This document shows, piece after piece, positions 1-6,443 of a stretch of 9,728 nt of DNA (its first letter is position 1; each line of letters opens with the position of its first letter). Made by a program: the position numbers and the translations under genes. The notes under the pieces were generated by a model. That model was not told the DNA's origin and made no database searches. It saw only the letters and a list, made by a program, of their open reading frames with translations. Origin of the DNA: Ignavibacteriota bacterium (GTDB taxonomy: Bacteria; Bacteroidota; Ignavibacteria; Tepidaquicellales; Tepidaquicellaceae); contig PNBM01000197.1 in the NCBI GenBank assembly GCA_003135995.1, positions 633-10,360 of the forward strand, given 5' to 3'.

Positions 1-605
1 AGACATTCACAAAGCTTATCCGTAAAGCTTTCAATCATATACTGGTCAACTAGATAATTTGCAAACCCGATTCGGAAAGCTTCGGCGCCGGTGATGAATT
101 TACAGGTTAGCAATAAATCTTTCGCCTGTGCTTCGGATACACGTTTTAACAAAAAGTTCATCACAATTGCAGGAATAAAACCAATCTTAACCTCTGTATA
201 ACCAAACTGTGCTTTATCAGAAGCAACAATTAAATCGCAGGCGCTTGCAATTCCGCACCCGCCCGCCAGAGCATATCCTTCCACCATTGCTATCGTAGGC
301 TTGTTGCACCTGTAAATCGTCAGAAGCAGATTTTTAAAATTCTCAGAATCTTTTTTGTTTTCTATTATATCAAATTCCGATATTTTATGAAGGTAATCAA
401 GGTTCAGCCCGCTGCAAAAATTACCGCCTGCACCCGTAATTATAACTGACCTCGTTTCTGAATCGTTTGAGAAAATATTGATAGCATCGATTATTCCGTT
501 AATTATTTCTTCATCGAGCGAATTTCTTTTATCGGGTCTGTTTAAAATTATTTTTTTAGTCTGCTTGTTATCGATAATCAATATTTTATCATTATTTGTG
601 CCCAT
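1..605 (-). CDS. Enoyl-CoA hydratase/isomerase-family protein, methylglutaconyl-CoA hydratase-like (3' end cut by window edge)
   Basis: This is a crotonase-fold enzyme acting on a CoA thioester in the cytoplasm. The first 201 residues are visible and the C-terminus lies beyond the left edge. The start reads MGTNNDKILIID. The family landmarks are LNRPDKRNSL (residues 21-30), the oxyanion-hole segment FCSGLNL (63-69) and GYALAGGCGIASACD (110-124), followed by FGYTEVKIGFIPA (134-146). Of the two catalytic Glu of classical enoyl-CoA hydratase, the second is kept (E138) and the first is Gly (G118). From memory, a GG-x-G pattern followed by a 'SEVKLGLIPA'-type block is usual in the LiuC/AtuE-like subfamily of leucine and isoprenoid breakdown, so a hydratase of that type is favoured. 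The exact substrate cannot be told. The gene starts 15 nt after the ABC ATPase stop and is probably the last visible gene of the mtaB operon. No clear ribosome binding site precedes the ATG. Confidence 0.85.
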   Translation of the reverse strand, partial: MGTNNDKILIIDNKQTKKIILNRPDKRNSLDEEIINGIIDAINIFSNDSETRSVIITGAGGNFCSGLNLDYLHKISEFDIIENKKDSENFKNLLLTIYRCNKPTIAMVEGYALAGGCGIASACDLIVASDKAQFGYTEVKIGFIPAIVMNFLLKRVSEAQAKDLLLTCKFITGAEAFRIGFANYLVDQYMIESFTDKLCEC

Positions 606-620
606 AATCCGGTTTAATAA

Positions 621-1430
621 TTATTTTGTGTTTGTTAATATATAATATTCGTCATCAATGTTCAATATCTGAGAATTGATTAAAAAATATTTTTTTAGTG
701 TCTCTTCGTTTATAATTTTCTTTGGGTCTCCCAATTCAGCAATTTTCCCGTTTTCCAGCAGCAATATTTTATTTGTATATTGTAAAGCAAGATTTAAATT
801 ATGCGTTACAATGATTATAGTTAAATCTTTTTCAGTATTAAGTTTACTGAGTATCGAAAATATTTCGAACTGATAATTGATGTCAAGAAATGTCAGGGGC
901 TCATCGATTATCAAAATCTTCTCCGATAACTCCGAAGTTATATCAAGCTGAACCAATGCGAGCGTGATAAGAACTTTTTGCTTTTCACCCCCTGATAAAT
1001 GTAACAAAGATTTATCTTTATATTCACCAATTCCGGTAATTTCTATGCTTTTATTTACAATTTCTTTATCCCTGCTGTTATAAGTGAAAGACGAAAAATT
1101 CTTATAAGCATATCTGCCCATCAAAAGCAAATCATAAACTTTTAATCCTTCAAAGAACAAAATATCCGACTGCGGCAGATAACTTATAATTTTCGCAAGT
1201 TCCCGTTCATTAAATTTTTCAATGCCGCCCCGTTTATAATTTATCGTTCCATTATAATTTTTATATATTCCCGCAATTATTTTTACTAAAGTCGATTTTC
1301 CCGAGCCGTTTCTTCCGATAATTCCTATAAAATTTTTTTTGTCAACCGAAAAAGACACATCTGATAATGAAAACTTGTTTCCTGAATATCCAAAATTTAA
1401 ATTATCTACAGTCAGGAGTTTGTTTTCCAT
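621..1430 (-). CDS. ABC transporter ATP-binding protein, FecE/BtuD (iron-siderophore/haem/cobalamin) type
   Basis: This is the nucleotide-binding subunit that would power an importer at the inner membrane. The 269-residue product has all the core motifs: Walker A GRNGSGKST (39-47), Q-loop YLPQ (Q87), signature LSGGE (145-149), Walker B ILIIDE (172-177), D-loop FLD (181-183) and H-loop histidine H210. The segment VYDLLLMGRYAY (98-109) after the Q-loop resembles the 'GRYPH' region of FecE/FhuC/BtuD/HmuV ATPases, hence the assignment. The cargo is unknown. The start at 1430 was chosen because AAGGA (1438-1442) lies 7 nt upstream and MENKLLTVDNLNFGY is a normal N-terminus. The frame stays open to 1511, but that extra part overlaps the upstream phosphatase gene. 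No permease or binding protein is visible. Its neighbours are a phosphatase (10 nt upstream) and an acyl-CoA enzyme (15 nt downstream), so partners must lie elsewhere or past the left edge. Confidence 0.9.
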   Translation of the reverse strand: MENKLLTVDNLNFGYSGNKFSLSDVSFSVDKKNFIGIIGRNGSGKSTLVKIIAGIYKNYNGTINYKRGGIEKFNERELAKIISYLPQSDILFFEGLKVYDLLLMGRYAYKNFSSFTYNSRDKEIVNKSIEITGIGEYKDKSLLHLSGGEKQKVLITLALVQLDITSELSEKILIIDEPLTFLDINYQFEIFSILSKLNTEKDLTIIIVTHNLNLALQYTNKILLLENGKIAELGDPKKIINEETLKKYFLINSQILNIDDEYYILTNTK

Positions 1431-1440
1431 TTTATCATCC

Positions 1441-1932
1441 TTATTTATGATACTCCATTGTCTTTGGATTATAATACCACTCGAATTTCCCCTGTCCATT
1501 ATCCACATCAAAATCTATATAGCATACTCCTGATTTTTTAAAAGGTAATTCAAAATTTTTCCTGTCTGAAAAACTTTGCACCAAACTACTCATCATTGGC
1601 TCGTGACCAACCAGTGCAATCGACTTAAAGATTGTATTTCTTTTTAGAAGTTGTAAAACCTTCGATGAAGGGGTCGGAAGTGTAAGTTCATTTGCAACCT
1701 CTACATCGTTTTTATATTTCAGAATAACAGCAAGTATTTCCGCTGTCTGTACAGCCCGGACGAGCGGGCTGGTAAATATTTTATCTAAATCAGCAAAATC
1801 GTCTTTAAGTGCTTTAAACACCGTTGTCGATATTTTTCTCCCCTTGGGAGTAATAAATCTGATATCATCTGTTCTGACTGATTCTGTTTCATAATCAATT
1901 GCTTCCGTATGCCTTACTAAAAATAATTTCAT
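1441..1932 (-). CDS. SixA-like histidine phosphatase-superfamily protein
   Basis: The product has 163 residues, the short single-domain length of SixA-type phosphohistidine phosphatases. It begins MKLFLVRHTEA with the catalytic RH at residues 7-8, in RHT form rather than the commoner RHG. SPLVRAVQTAEIL (55-67) supplies the second conserved Arg (R59). LVGHEPMMSSLV (107-118) holds the second catalytic His (H110). In this superfamily the first His is phosphorylated during the reaction. SixA of E. coli removes phosphate from histidine on phosphotransfer proteins, but no phosphotransfer partner is visible here, so the true substrate (protein or small molecule) is unknown. The stop is only 10 nt before the ABC ATPase start, and that gene's AAGGA overlaps this stop codon, so the two are probably cotranscribed and perhaps coupled. 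The gene follows mtaB by 51 nt. No Shine-Dalgarno sequence precedes the ATG. Confidence 0.85.
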   Translation of the reverse strand: MKLFLVRHTEAIDYETESVRTDDIRFITPKGRKISTTVFKALKDDFADLDKIFTSPLVRAVQTAEILAVILKYKNDVEVANELTLPTPSSKVLQLLKRNTIFKSIALVGHEPMMSSLVQSFSDRKNFELPFKKSGVCYIDFDVDNGQGKFEWYYNPKTMEYHK

Positions 1933-1983
1933 ATATATTTATAAGTTAATAATTACAATTTTAATTAATCCCGCATAAAAAAA

Positions 1984-3309
1984 TTATACGAGTTCGCCTT
2001 CCATTGCTTTTATCCCGTTGGTATTTTTTAGCAATACCTGTTTTAACTGATGTTCAATCCCTTCGGTATAATTAACTTTTACACGAAGATAATTTTTTGT
2101 CCAGCCTTCTACGTAACCGTTTTTTCTTGTTTCTAAAAGAACTTCTTTCGTCTCACCTGTAAACCTGCTGTAATACTCAAATTTTTTCTTTGCTGAAAGA
2201 TTTCTTAATATTTCGCTTCTCAAATTTCTTTCGTGCACATCCACGCTTCCGGGAAGCATAACCGCAGCAGTATTCCGCCTTTCGGAATATTTAAAAACGT
2301 GCAGATAACTAATGGGAAGTGAATCCAGAAAATTATAAGTATTCTCAAAATACTCTTTCGTTTCACCCGGAAAACCAACTATTACATCTACTCCGATACA
2401 CACATCTTTTATCTTTTCGTTTAATTTAATTATTAAATTTTTAAAAAGTTCTGTGTTGTATCTTCTTCGCATAAGCTTCAGAATTTCAGCATCACCGCTT
2501 TGAAGCGGAATATGAAAATGATTGCAAAACTTATCGGATGAATTCACAAGTTCTATTATACTGTCAGTCAATAAATTCGGTTCAATCGAACTAATCCTTA
2601 TCCTGTTGATTTCCAGTTTGTCAAGCTCATAAAGTAAATCTACAAACTTACAATCTCCATCAGAAGAATTCAACTTATAATCGCCGGTATTAACACCTGT
2701 TAAAACAATTTCTTTAAAACCCGTATCGATAATTTTTTTTGCATTCCCGATAACCTTGCTAAGCTCCAGACTTCTCGATTTTCCCCTTGCGAGCGGGATT
2801 GTACAAAAAGAACAGTTATAATCGCATCCGTCCTGAATTTTCAAAAAAGCCCGTGTCCTTGAATCAGTATCTTCCGAAAATGCTTCACCGAAATCATTTA
2901 ATTCTTCGAGCGGTGATACAAAAATTTCCGCTTTCGGTTTTTTGCCCAAACAGGAAATCGATTCGGTTTCAAAATTTTCTATATAATCGAATAATTTGAA
3001 TTTTTCATTCGAGCCAAGAACTAAATCCACTCCTTCTATTTCTGCAATTTCCTGAGGCTGCAGTTGAGCATAACAGCCTGTTATAATAACATATGTTTCG
3101 GGATTATCCCTTATTACACTTCGTATTATTTGCCGGCACTCCCTGTCGGCATTATTTGTAACGGTACAGGTATTAAGAACAAAAATATCTGATTTTTCGC
3201 CGTATTGCTTTATTTCAATTCCTCTTTTTTCAAATTGCTTTGTTATGCCCGATGTTTCGCTGTAATTTAATTTGCAGCCGAGCGTATGTAATGTAACGGT
3301 CTTTCGCAT
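1984..3309 (-). CDS. mtaB: tRNA t6A37 methylthiotransferase MtaB (radical SAM)
   Basis: MtaB converts N6-threonylcarbamoyladenosine at position 37 of ANN-decoding tRNAs to its 2-methylthio form, using two [4Fe-4S] clusters and S-adenosylmethionine. The product has 441 residues, normal for the family. The N-terminal methylthiotransferase domain has its three cluster cysteines at C12 (LGCKLNYSE), C48 (NTCTVTN) and C79 (TGCYAQ). The radical SAM motif is CDYNCSFC (C162, C166, C169) followed by TIPLARGKSRS. Later landmarks include GVNTGDY, the HIPLQSGD block, DVIVGFPGE and a C-terminal TRAM-like region. The LGCKLNYSE opening and the 'CTVTNNAD-x-x-CRQ' block fit MtaB better than MiaB or RimO. It starts at 3309 with no Shine-Dalgarno sequence and is the first gene of the leftward operon. 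It diverges from the globin gene across 213 nt. Confidence 0.95.
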   Translation of the reverse strand: MRKTVTLHTLGCKLNYSETSGITKQFEKRGIEIKQYGEKSDIFVLNTCTVTNNADRECRQIIRSVIRDNPETYVIITGCYAQLQPQEIAEIEGVDLVLGSNEKFKLFDYIENFETESISCLGKKPKAEIFVSPLEELNDFGEAFSEDTDSRTRAFLKIQDGCDYNCSFCTIPLARGKSRSLELSKVIGNAKKIIDTGFKEIVLTGVNTGDYKLNSSDGDCKFVDLLYELDKLEINRIRISSIEPNLLTDSIIELVNSSDKFCNHFHIPLQSGDAEILKLMRRRYNTELFKNLIIKLNEKIKDVCIGVDVIVGFPGETKEYFENTYNFLDSLPISYLHVFKYSERRNTAAVMLPGSVDVHERNLRSEILRNLSAKKKFEYYSRFTGETKEVLLETRKNGYVEGWTKNYLRVKVNYTEGIEHQLKQVLLKNTNGIKAMEGELV

Positions 3310-3522
3310 TCTTAAATTTACAAATTTCCAAGTGTTTTATTAATGTAAAAATTAAAGATAGATAAATTAATCTTTTTTATTATAATAAGATAATAAAAAA
3401 TAGGGTTTTAATGATATATTATTGTAAAATCCCAATAAATCGTTGAATTTTTTTGAATCCTATTAAGTTAGAAATAGATACTCAAGTAAGTACGTTTTAC
3501 AAATTCAAAAAATCTAAAAACA
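3310..3522. other. Divergent AT-rich spacer between mtaB and the globin gene
   Basis: This 213-nt stretch must hold leftward (mtaB) and rightward (globin) promoters. No open frame is worth reporting. An imperfect inverted repeat, GGGTTTTA (3403-3410) with TAAAATCCC (3425-3433, one bulged T), lies in the middle without a T-run and could be a regulator site. For the globin gene, a weak TTGAAT (3453-3458) lies 18 nt before GATACT (3477-3482). In DNA this AT-rich such matches are expected by chance, so no promoter is called. Confidence 0.3.
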
Positions 3523-3987
3523 ATGGAAACAAAAATCACTCCTATTAAATTCTTTATTGCCATGGTTATATTTTGTTTTTGCGTAATAACCTCAGGTTCA
3601 AATGCACAGGAAAAAATGCAAAGTGCAACACTATACAACAGGCTCGGAGGTTATGATGCAATTGCTGCAGTCACAGATGACTTTTTGATGAAGCTCATCA
3701 GCGAACCGTCTTTAACAAAATTCTTTGTAGGCTTCAGTGAAGATTCGAAAATGAGAATCAGACAACATATTGTCGAATTTATATGTCAGTCAACCGGAGG
3801 ACCTTGTTATTATACAGGCAAAGATATCAAAACTATGCATAAAGGACTTGGAATTTCCGAAATCGAATGGGGAATTGCAGCAAATGACCTGAAGGAAATT
3901 CTCGACAAATATAAAGTCGGAAAAGAGGAGCAGGATGAATTATTATCTGAAATTTCGACTTTAAAACCAGATATTGTTGAAAAGTAA
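3523..3987 (+). CDS. Exported group 1 (TrHbN-type) truncated haemoglobin
   Basis: This is a haem protein of the 2-over-2 globin fold; relatives bind oxygen or nitric oxide. The 154-residue product begins with a probable Sec signal peptide: a Lys at 9, a hydrophobic run at about 10-23, and a likely cleavage after SNA (residue 28). The mature protein would then be periplasmic. The globin part starts at LYNRLGGYDAIAAVTDDF (37-54). The GGP-C-YYTG segment (92-99) and MHKGLGIS (105-112) follow, with H106 as the proximal haem ligand. Aligned by eye to Mycobacterium tuberculosis TrHbN, the helix B10 Tyr is Leu (L55) and the E11 Gln is Ile (I83), giving a non-polar distal side. Two cysteines (C88, C95) lie close together and could pair in the periplasm. 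The start codon has no Shine-Dalgarno sequence. The gene stands alone and ends in a strong terminator. Confidence 0.92.
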   Translation: METKITPIKFFIAMVIFCFCVITSGSNAQEKMQSATLYNRLGGYDAIAAVTDDFLMKLISEPSLTKFFVGFSEDSKMRIRQHIVEFICQSTGGPCYYTGKDIKTMHKGLGISEIEWGIAANDLKEILDKYKVGKEEQDELLSEISTLKPDIVEK

Positions 3988-4059
3988 AATTATTTTAATT
4001 TTATATAGATTAAATTGAGGATGTGAGGAGAGAAAAAGATATTTTCGCTCTCCTTGATG

Positions 4060-4111
4060 CAGTTTCCATTTCGTTCTTATCATTAAGACGGAATGGAAAC
4101 TGATTTTTTTT
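4060..4111 (+). terminator. Intrinsic terminator of the globin gene
   Basis: The 5' arm at 4060-4075 (CAGTTTCCATTTCGTT) pairs with the 3' arm at 4087-4102 (GACGGAATGGAAACTG). The result is a 16-bp stem with two G-T pairs and an 11-nt loop. Eight T follow at 4104-4111. The T-run lies only on the plus-strand side, so the signal serves the globin gene and not the converging murB gene. A second, shorter stem (GGAGAG 4027-4032 with CTCTCC 4048-4053) sits just upstream and lacks a T-run. Confidence 0.9.
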
Positions 4112-4133
4112 ACATCAAGCTTCTACAAATATT

Positions 4134-4150
4134 TAATCCCTACGGGATTA
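4134..4150. repeat. Short perfect palindrome between globin terminator and murB end
   Basis: TAATCCC (4134-4140) and GGGATTA (4144-4150) form a perfect 7-bp inverted repeat around TAC, 24 nt beyond the murB stop. Neither strand has a T-run after it, so it is not a standard terminator. It may be a small dispersed palindrome or an mRNA 3' stabilising hairpin for murB. Only one copy is present in the window. Confidence 0.45.
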
Positions 4151-4173
4151 CAAACTTTATAAATTTTATGAAT

Positions 4174-5241
4174 TTATTTTTCAACAATCACAGGTTCAGG
4201 CTCAAGATTTATTTTGAATTTCTCATAAACCCCTTTCCTGATTTCATCTGCAAGTTGTAATAAATCTTTTGTCTTGCCACCGCAGTTTATTAATGCGAGA
4301 TTGTGATGCTCTGAAATACCGGCACCGTTTTTTTTGAATCCCTTCGGAAATCCTGTGTTTTCAATTAACCAAGCAGCAGAAATTTTTATTCCGTTTTCTG
4401 TTTCGTAATAAGGTATCTCGGAAATATTATAAGTTTGGTTAGTTGAATTGTAATAACTTTGTGTTTTGTGTAATTCTTCCTTAGTTAAAACCGGGTTAAC
4501 AAAAAACGAACCGCAGGAAATCGAGTTCGGGTCGTTCACATCAATTACCATCGATTTGTTTTTTCTAAGCTCAAGAACAGATTCTTTGATTTGTTTAAGT
4601 GAAATCGTTTCGCTGTTATATTTCAGCTCGATATATTTTTTAAGTTCGGGATATATAATTTCAGGCTTGCCGTTTTTAATTAACCGGAACATCACTTCAG
4701 TAATTATATATTTATCTTTGTCTATATTTTTAAATCTGCTTTGCCTGTAATTAAAAAGGCAATCTTCATTTGAAAACATTGTTGGTATGTATGTTTCCCT
4801 GTTGATTGCTTTTACAAAAAATATTGTATCTTGAACTTCCTGCCCGTAAGCTCCGACGTTTTGAATAGGTGTGGCGCCCACGCTTCCTGGAATCCCGGCC
4901 AGACACTCTACTCCGGTTAAATTATTTTTCACACAATGATTCACAAATTCATCCCACGATTCACCACCGCCTGCTTTCAGAATCACTTTATCTTTGATTT
5001 TATTGTGAACGGATATACCTTTGATTCCAATTTTAATTATCAAACCGTCAAAACCATCATCCGGAAAAATTGTATTGCTTCCGCCCCCGAGCAACTGAAT
5101 TTTTAATTTATTTTTATTTGCATATTCAAGACATTCGACAACTTCCTTTTCCGAGCCGCATTCAACAAAATACTTCGCCCTGCCCCCGAGCTTAATTGTT
5201 GTATAATCCGAAAGAAGTATGTTTTCTTTTATCTTAATCAT
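4174..5241 (-). CDS. murB: UDP-N-acetylenolpyruvoylglucosamine reductase MurB (type I)
   Basis: MurB reduces UDP-N-acetylglucosamine-enolpyruvate to UDP-N-acetylmuramate with FAD and NADPH, an early cytoplasmic step of peptidoglycan synthesis. The product has 355 residues. The N-terminal FAD domain shows NILLSDYTTIKLGG (7-20), GGGSN (52-56), and the GIPGSVGATPIQNVGAYG stretch (116-133). YRQSRFK (165-171) carries the conserved substrate Arg (R166), and this Tyr-containing loop marks the type I (E. coli-like) form. SCGSFFVNP (242-250) carries the proton-donor Ser (S245). The C-terminal LEPEP (346-350) carries the catalytic Glu (E347 or E349; E349 favoured). All catalytic residues are present, so the enzyme should be active. 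The gene stands apart from other wall-synthesis genes and diverges from the SDR gene across 128 nt. There is no Shine-Dalgarno sequence at the start. Confidence 0.96.
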   Translation of the reverse strand: MIKIKENILLSDYTTIKLGGRAKYFVECGSEKEVVECLEYANKNKLKIQLLGGGSNTIFPDDGFDGLIIKIGIKGISVHNKIKDKVILKAGGGESWDEFVNHCVKNNLTGVECLAGIPGSVGATPIQNVGAYGQEVQDTIFFVKAINRETYIPTMFSNEDCLFNYRQSRFKNIDKDKYIITEVMFRLIKNGKPEIIYPELKKYIELKYNSETISLKQIKESVLELRKNKSMVIDVNDPNSISCGSFFVNPVLTKEELHKTQSYYNSTNQTYNISEIPYYETENGIKISAAWLIENTGFPKGFKKNGAGISEHHNLALINCGGKTKDLLQLADEIRKGVYEKFKINLEPEPVIVEK

Positions 5242-5369
5242 ATAATAAATTTTGTAAAATCAGCACTATTAGCGAAATCATTTAAATCAGTGATAAAATA
5301 TTATAAACAAATTGAAAAATAAATGCAGATTAATTATATTAAAAACGAAAAATTTATTAAACATAAACA

Positions 5370-6068
5370 ATGGAAACAAAAATAGCATTGGTAACAGGCG
5401 GGAATAAGGGAATTGGGTTTGAGGTTTGCAGGGAACTTGGGAAAATAGGATTTAAAACTATTTTGACGGCGCGGGATGAAAAACGCGGTTTGACGGCAAT
5501 TAATAAACTCAAAGCGGAAAAAATTGATTGTGAATTTGTTTTGCTCGATACATCGGATTTGAAAAGTATTGAAAATGCTTTTTCGATTATTTCTGCAAAT
5601 TATCCGAAGCTCGATGTTTTGATTAATAATGCCGCAGTTAGTCTCTATAAATCTTCGGACATACTCGACGCTTCAATTGAAAATATAACAGAAACAATTT
5701 ATACGAACAGCCTTGGACCGTTATTCATAGTAAAAATATTTTCGCCGCTTTTGAAATCCGGAAGCAGAGTAATAAATGTATCGAGCGGAGCGGGTTCGAT
5801 TTGCAACGGTATAGGAAGTTATTCTCCTGTTTACAGTACATCAAAAACTTTTCTGAATGCAATCACATGCCAGTTATCATTTTCTTTGAAGGGAAAAAAT
5901 ATTCCTGTTAATTCCGTTGACCCGGGCTGGGTGAGAACAGATATGGGGGGAATGGCGGCTTCACGCTCTGTTGAAAAGGGAGCGGAGACGATTGTGTGGC
6001 TTGCAAGCGAGGCACCGATAGATTTAACGGGGAAATTTTTGAGGGATAAAAAGGAAATACATTGGTAG
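5370..6068 (+). CDS. Short-chain dehydrogenase/reductase, carbonyl reductase-like
   Basis: This is a classical SDR that reduces carbonyls or oxidises alcohols with a nicotinamide cofactor. It has 232 residues and one Rossmann domain. The dinucleotide motif is TGGNKGIG (9-16). ARD (34-36) puts an Arg after the second strand, which favours NADPH. NNAAV lies at 86-90. The catalytic residues are N113, S139 (NVSSGAG, 136-142), Y155 and K159 (YSTSK). DPGWVRTDMGG (183-193) follows. That last block, the opening and the end GKFLRDKKEIHW resemble the human CBR1-like SDR group, whose members act on varied xenobiotic carbonyls, so the natural substrate cannot be named. The last 12 codons, the stop and the following spacer occur again about 238 bp downstream. 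The start lacks a Shine-Dalgarno sequence, and its context matches that of the globin gene over 19 nt. Confidence 0.92.
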   Translation: METKIALVTGGNKGIGFEVCRELGKIGFKTILTARDEKRGLTAINKLKAEKIDCEFVLLDTSDLKSIENAFSIISANYPKLDVLINNAAVSLYKSSDILDASIENITETIYTNSLGPLFIVKIFSPLLKSGSRVINVSSGAGSICNGIGSYSPVYSTSKTFLNAITCQLSFSLKGKNIPVNSVDPGWVRTDMGGMAASRSVEKGAETIVWLASEAPIDLTGKFLRDKKEIHW

Positions 6069-6117
6069 TTAGCAAAACATTTACCATTAAGACACGAAGA
6101 TCACTAAGAAAAACATT
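6033..6117. repeat. Direct repeat, copy 1: 3' end of the SDR gene plus spacer
   Basis: This segment matches 6271-6355 at a constant offset of 238 bp. I count 78 of 85 positions identical, and the first 54 nt differ at only one site (6053 against 6291). It covers the last 11 sense codons and stop of the SDR gene, then a degenerate ACCATTAAGACACGAAG spacer unit. Confidence 0.9.
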
Positions 6118-6224
6118 AGTAAATTTTGAAGCGAATCGGATTGTAAATAAATTTTAAGAACAGAAAATAAAATAAAATTTATAAACAGATTTCATATGAA
6201 ATAAGTAAGGGCATTTATTTAATT

Positions 6225-6262
6225 TTCACCTCACCCCTGCCCCTCTCCTCAAGGAGAGGGGG
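6225..6262. repeat. GC-rich palindromic repeat element (REP-like)
   Basis: A C-rich leader (6225-6239, TCACCTCACCCCTG) precedes a perfect hairpin of CCCCTCTCC (6240-6248) and GGAGAGGGG (6253-6261) with loop TCAA. Its composition is far more GC-rich than the surroundings. No T-run follows on either strand, so it is not a simple terminator. I recall C-rich 'CCCCTCTCC' palindromes of this look in many environmental bacterial genomes, and it is probably a dispersed intergenic element. It ends 8 nt before copy 2 of the direct repeat. Confidence 0.6.
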
Positions 6263-6270
6263 AAAAATGA

Positions 6271-6355
6271 AAATTTTTGAGGGATAAAAAAGAAATACAT
6301 TGGTAGTTAGCAAAACATTTACCACTAAGACACTAAGAATACAAAGAAAAGCATT
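6271..6355. repeat. Direct repeat, copy 2: relic of the SDR 3' end
   Basis: This copy still encodes KFLRDKKEIHW followed by TAG in the matching frame, exactly as at the end of the intact SDR gene, but no SDR sequence precedes it. The similarity begins abruptly at 6271, 8 nt after the palindromic element, and fades after 6355. It is a non-functional gene-end duplicate. Confidence 0.85.
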
Positions 6356-6443
6356 TTATAACGTTAAGAGCAAGAGCATTTACACGAAGGATACTAATAA
6401 AGCGAAGAAGAGCTTTTTTAAATGTTAAGAACAAGAGCTTAAA
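6319..6443. repeat. Two degenerate tandem units of about 61 bp
   Basis: Unit 1 (about 6319-6381) and unit 2 (about 6382-6443) align by eye with small gaps. Each begins with a CACTAAG/CACGAAG-like tract. The best-matching parts are GTTAAGAGCAAGAGC (6363-6377) and GTTAAGAACAAGAGC (6424-6438). A third, poorer relative starts near 6082 after the SDR gene. Unit 2 runs into the last codons of the SGNH gene. The boundaries are approximate. Confidence 0.5.

Larger units (their letters stand above)
6069..6424. other. Repeat-rich convergent spacer without a gene
   Basis: These 356 nt separate the converging SDR and SGNH genes and hold no plausible gene. The first part ends copy 1 of the direct repeat. 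About 6118-6224 is plain AT-rich sequence with no structure I recognise. A GC-rich palindromic repeat follows at 6225-6262, then copy 2 of the SDR 3' end (6271-6355), then degenerate 61-bp units that run into the SGNH gene's 3' end. A weak hairpin, AAAGC (6399-6403) with GCTTT (6412-6416), overlaps six T (6414-6419) and is too short to call as a terminator. Confidence 0.7.

Noticed and set aside
1431..1511. 27-residue N-terminal extension of the ABC ATPase
   Set aside because: It would overlap the phosphatase coding region. The ATG at 1430 has AAGGA at 7 nt and gives a normal ATPase N-terminus.
3453..3482. Possible sigma-70-like promoter TTGAAT, 18 nt, GATACT before the globin gene
   Set aside because: Only four of six matches at each hexamer in very AT-rich DNA, and no Bacteroidota-type TAnnTTTG was found at the right spacing.
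4466..4750. 94-codon open frame on the plus strand inside murB
   Set aside because: It is wholly antisense to a murB gene with all catalytic motifs, and the predicted peptide shows no recognisable domain.
6225..6262. CRISPR repeat or transposon end
   Set aside because: There is only one copy in the window, with no regularly spaced spacers, no transposase gene and no matching inverted partner.
6399..6419. Possible terminator AAAGC...GCTTT with a T-run after the SDR gene
   Set aside because: The stem has only 5 bp, mostly A-T, with an 8-nt loop, and it overlaps a repeat unit. It is too weak to call.
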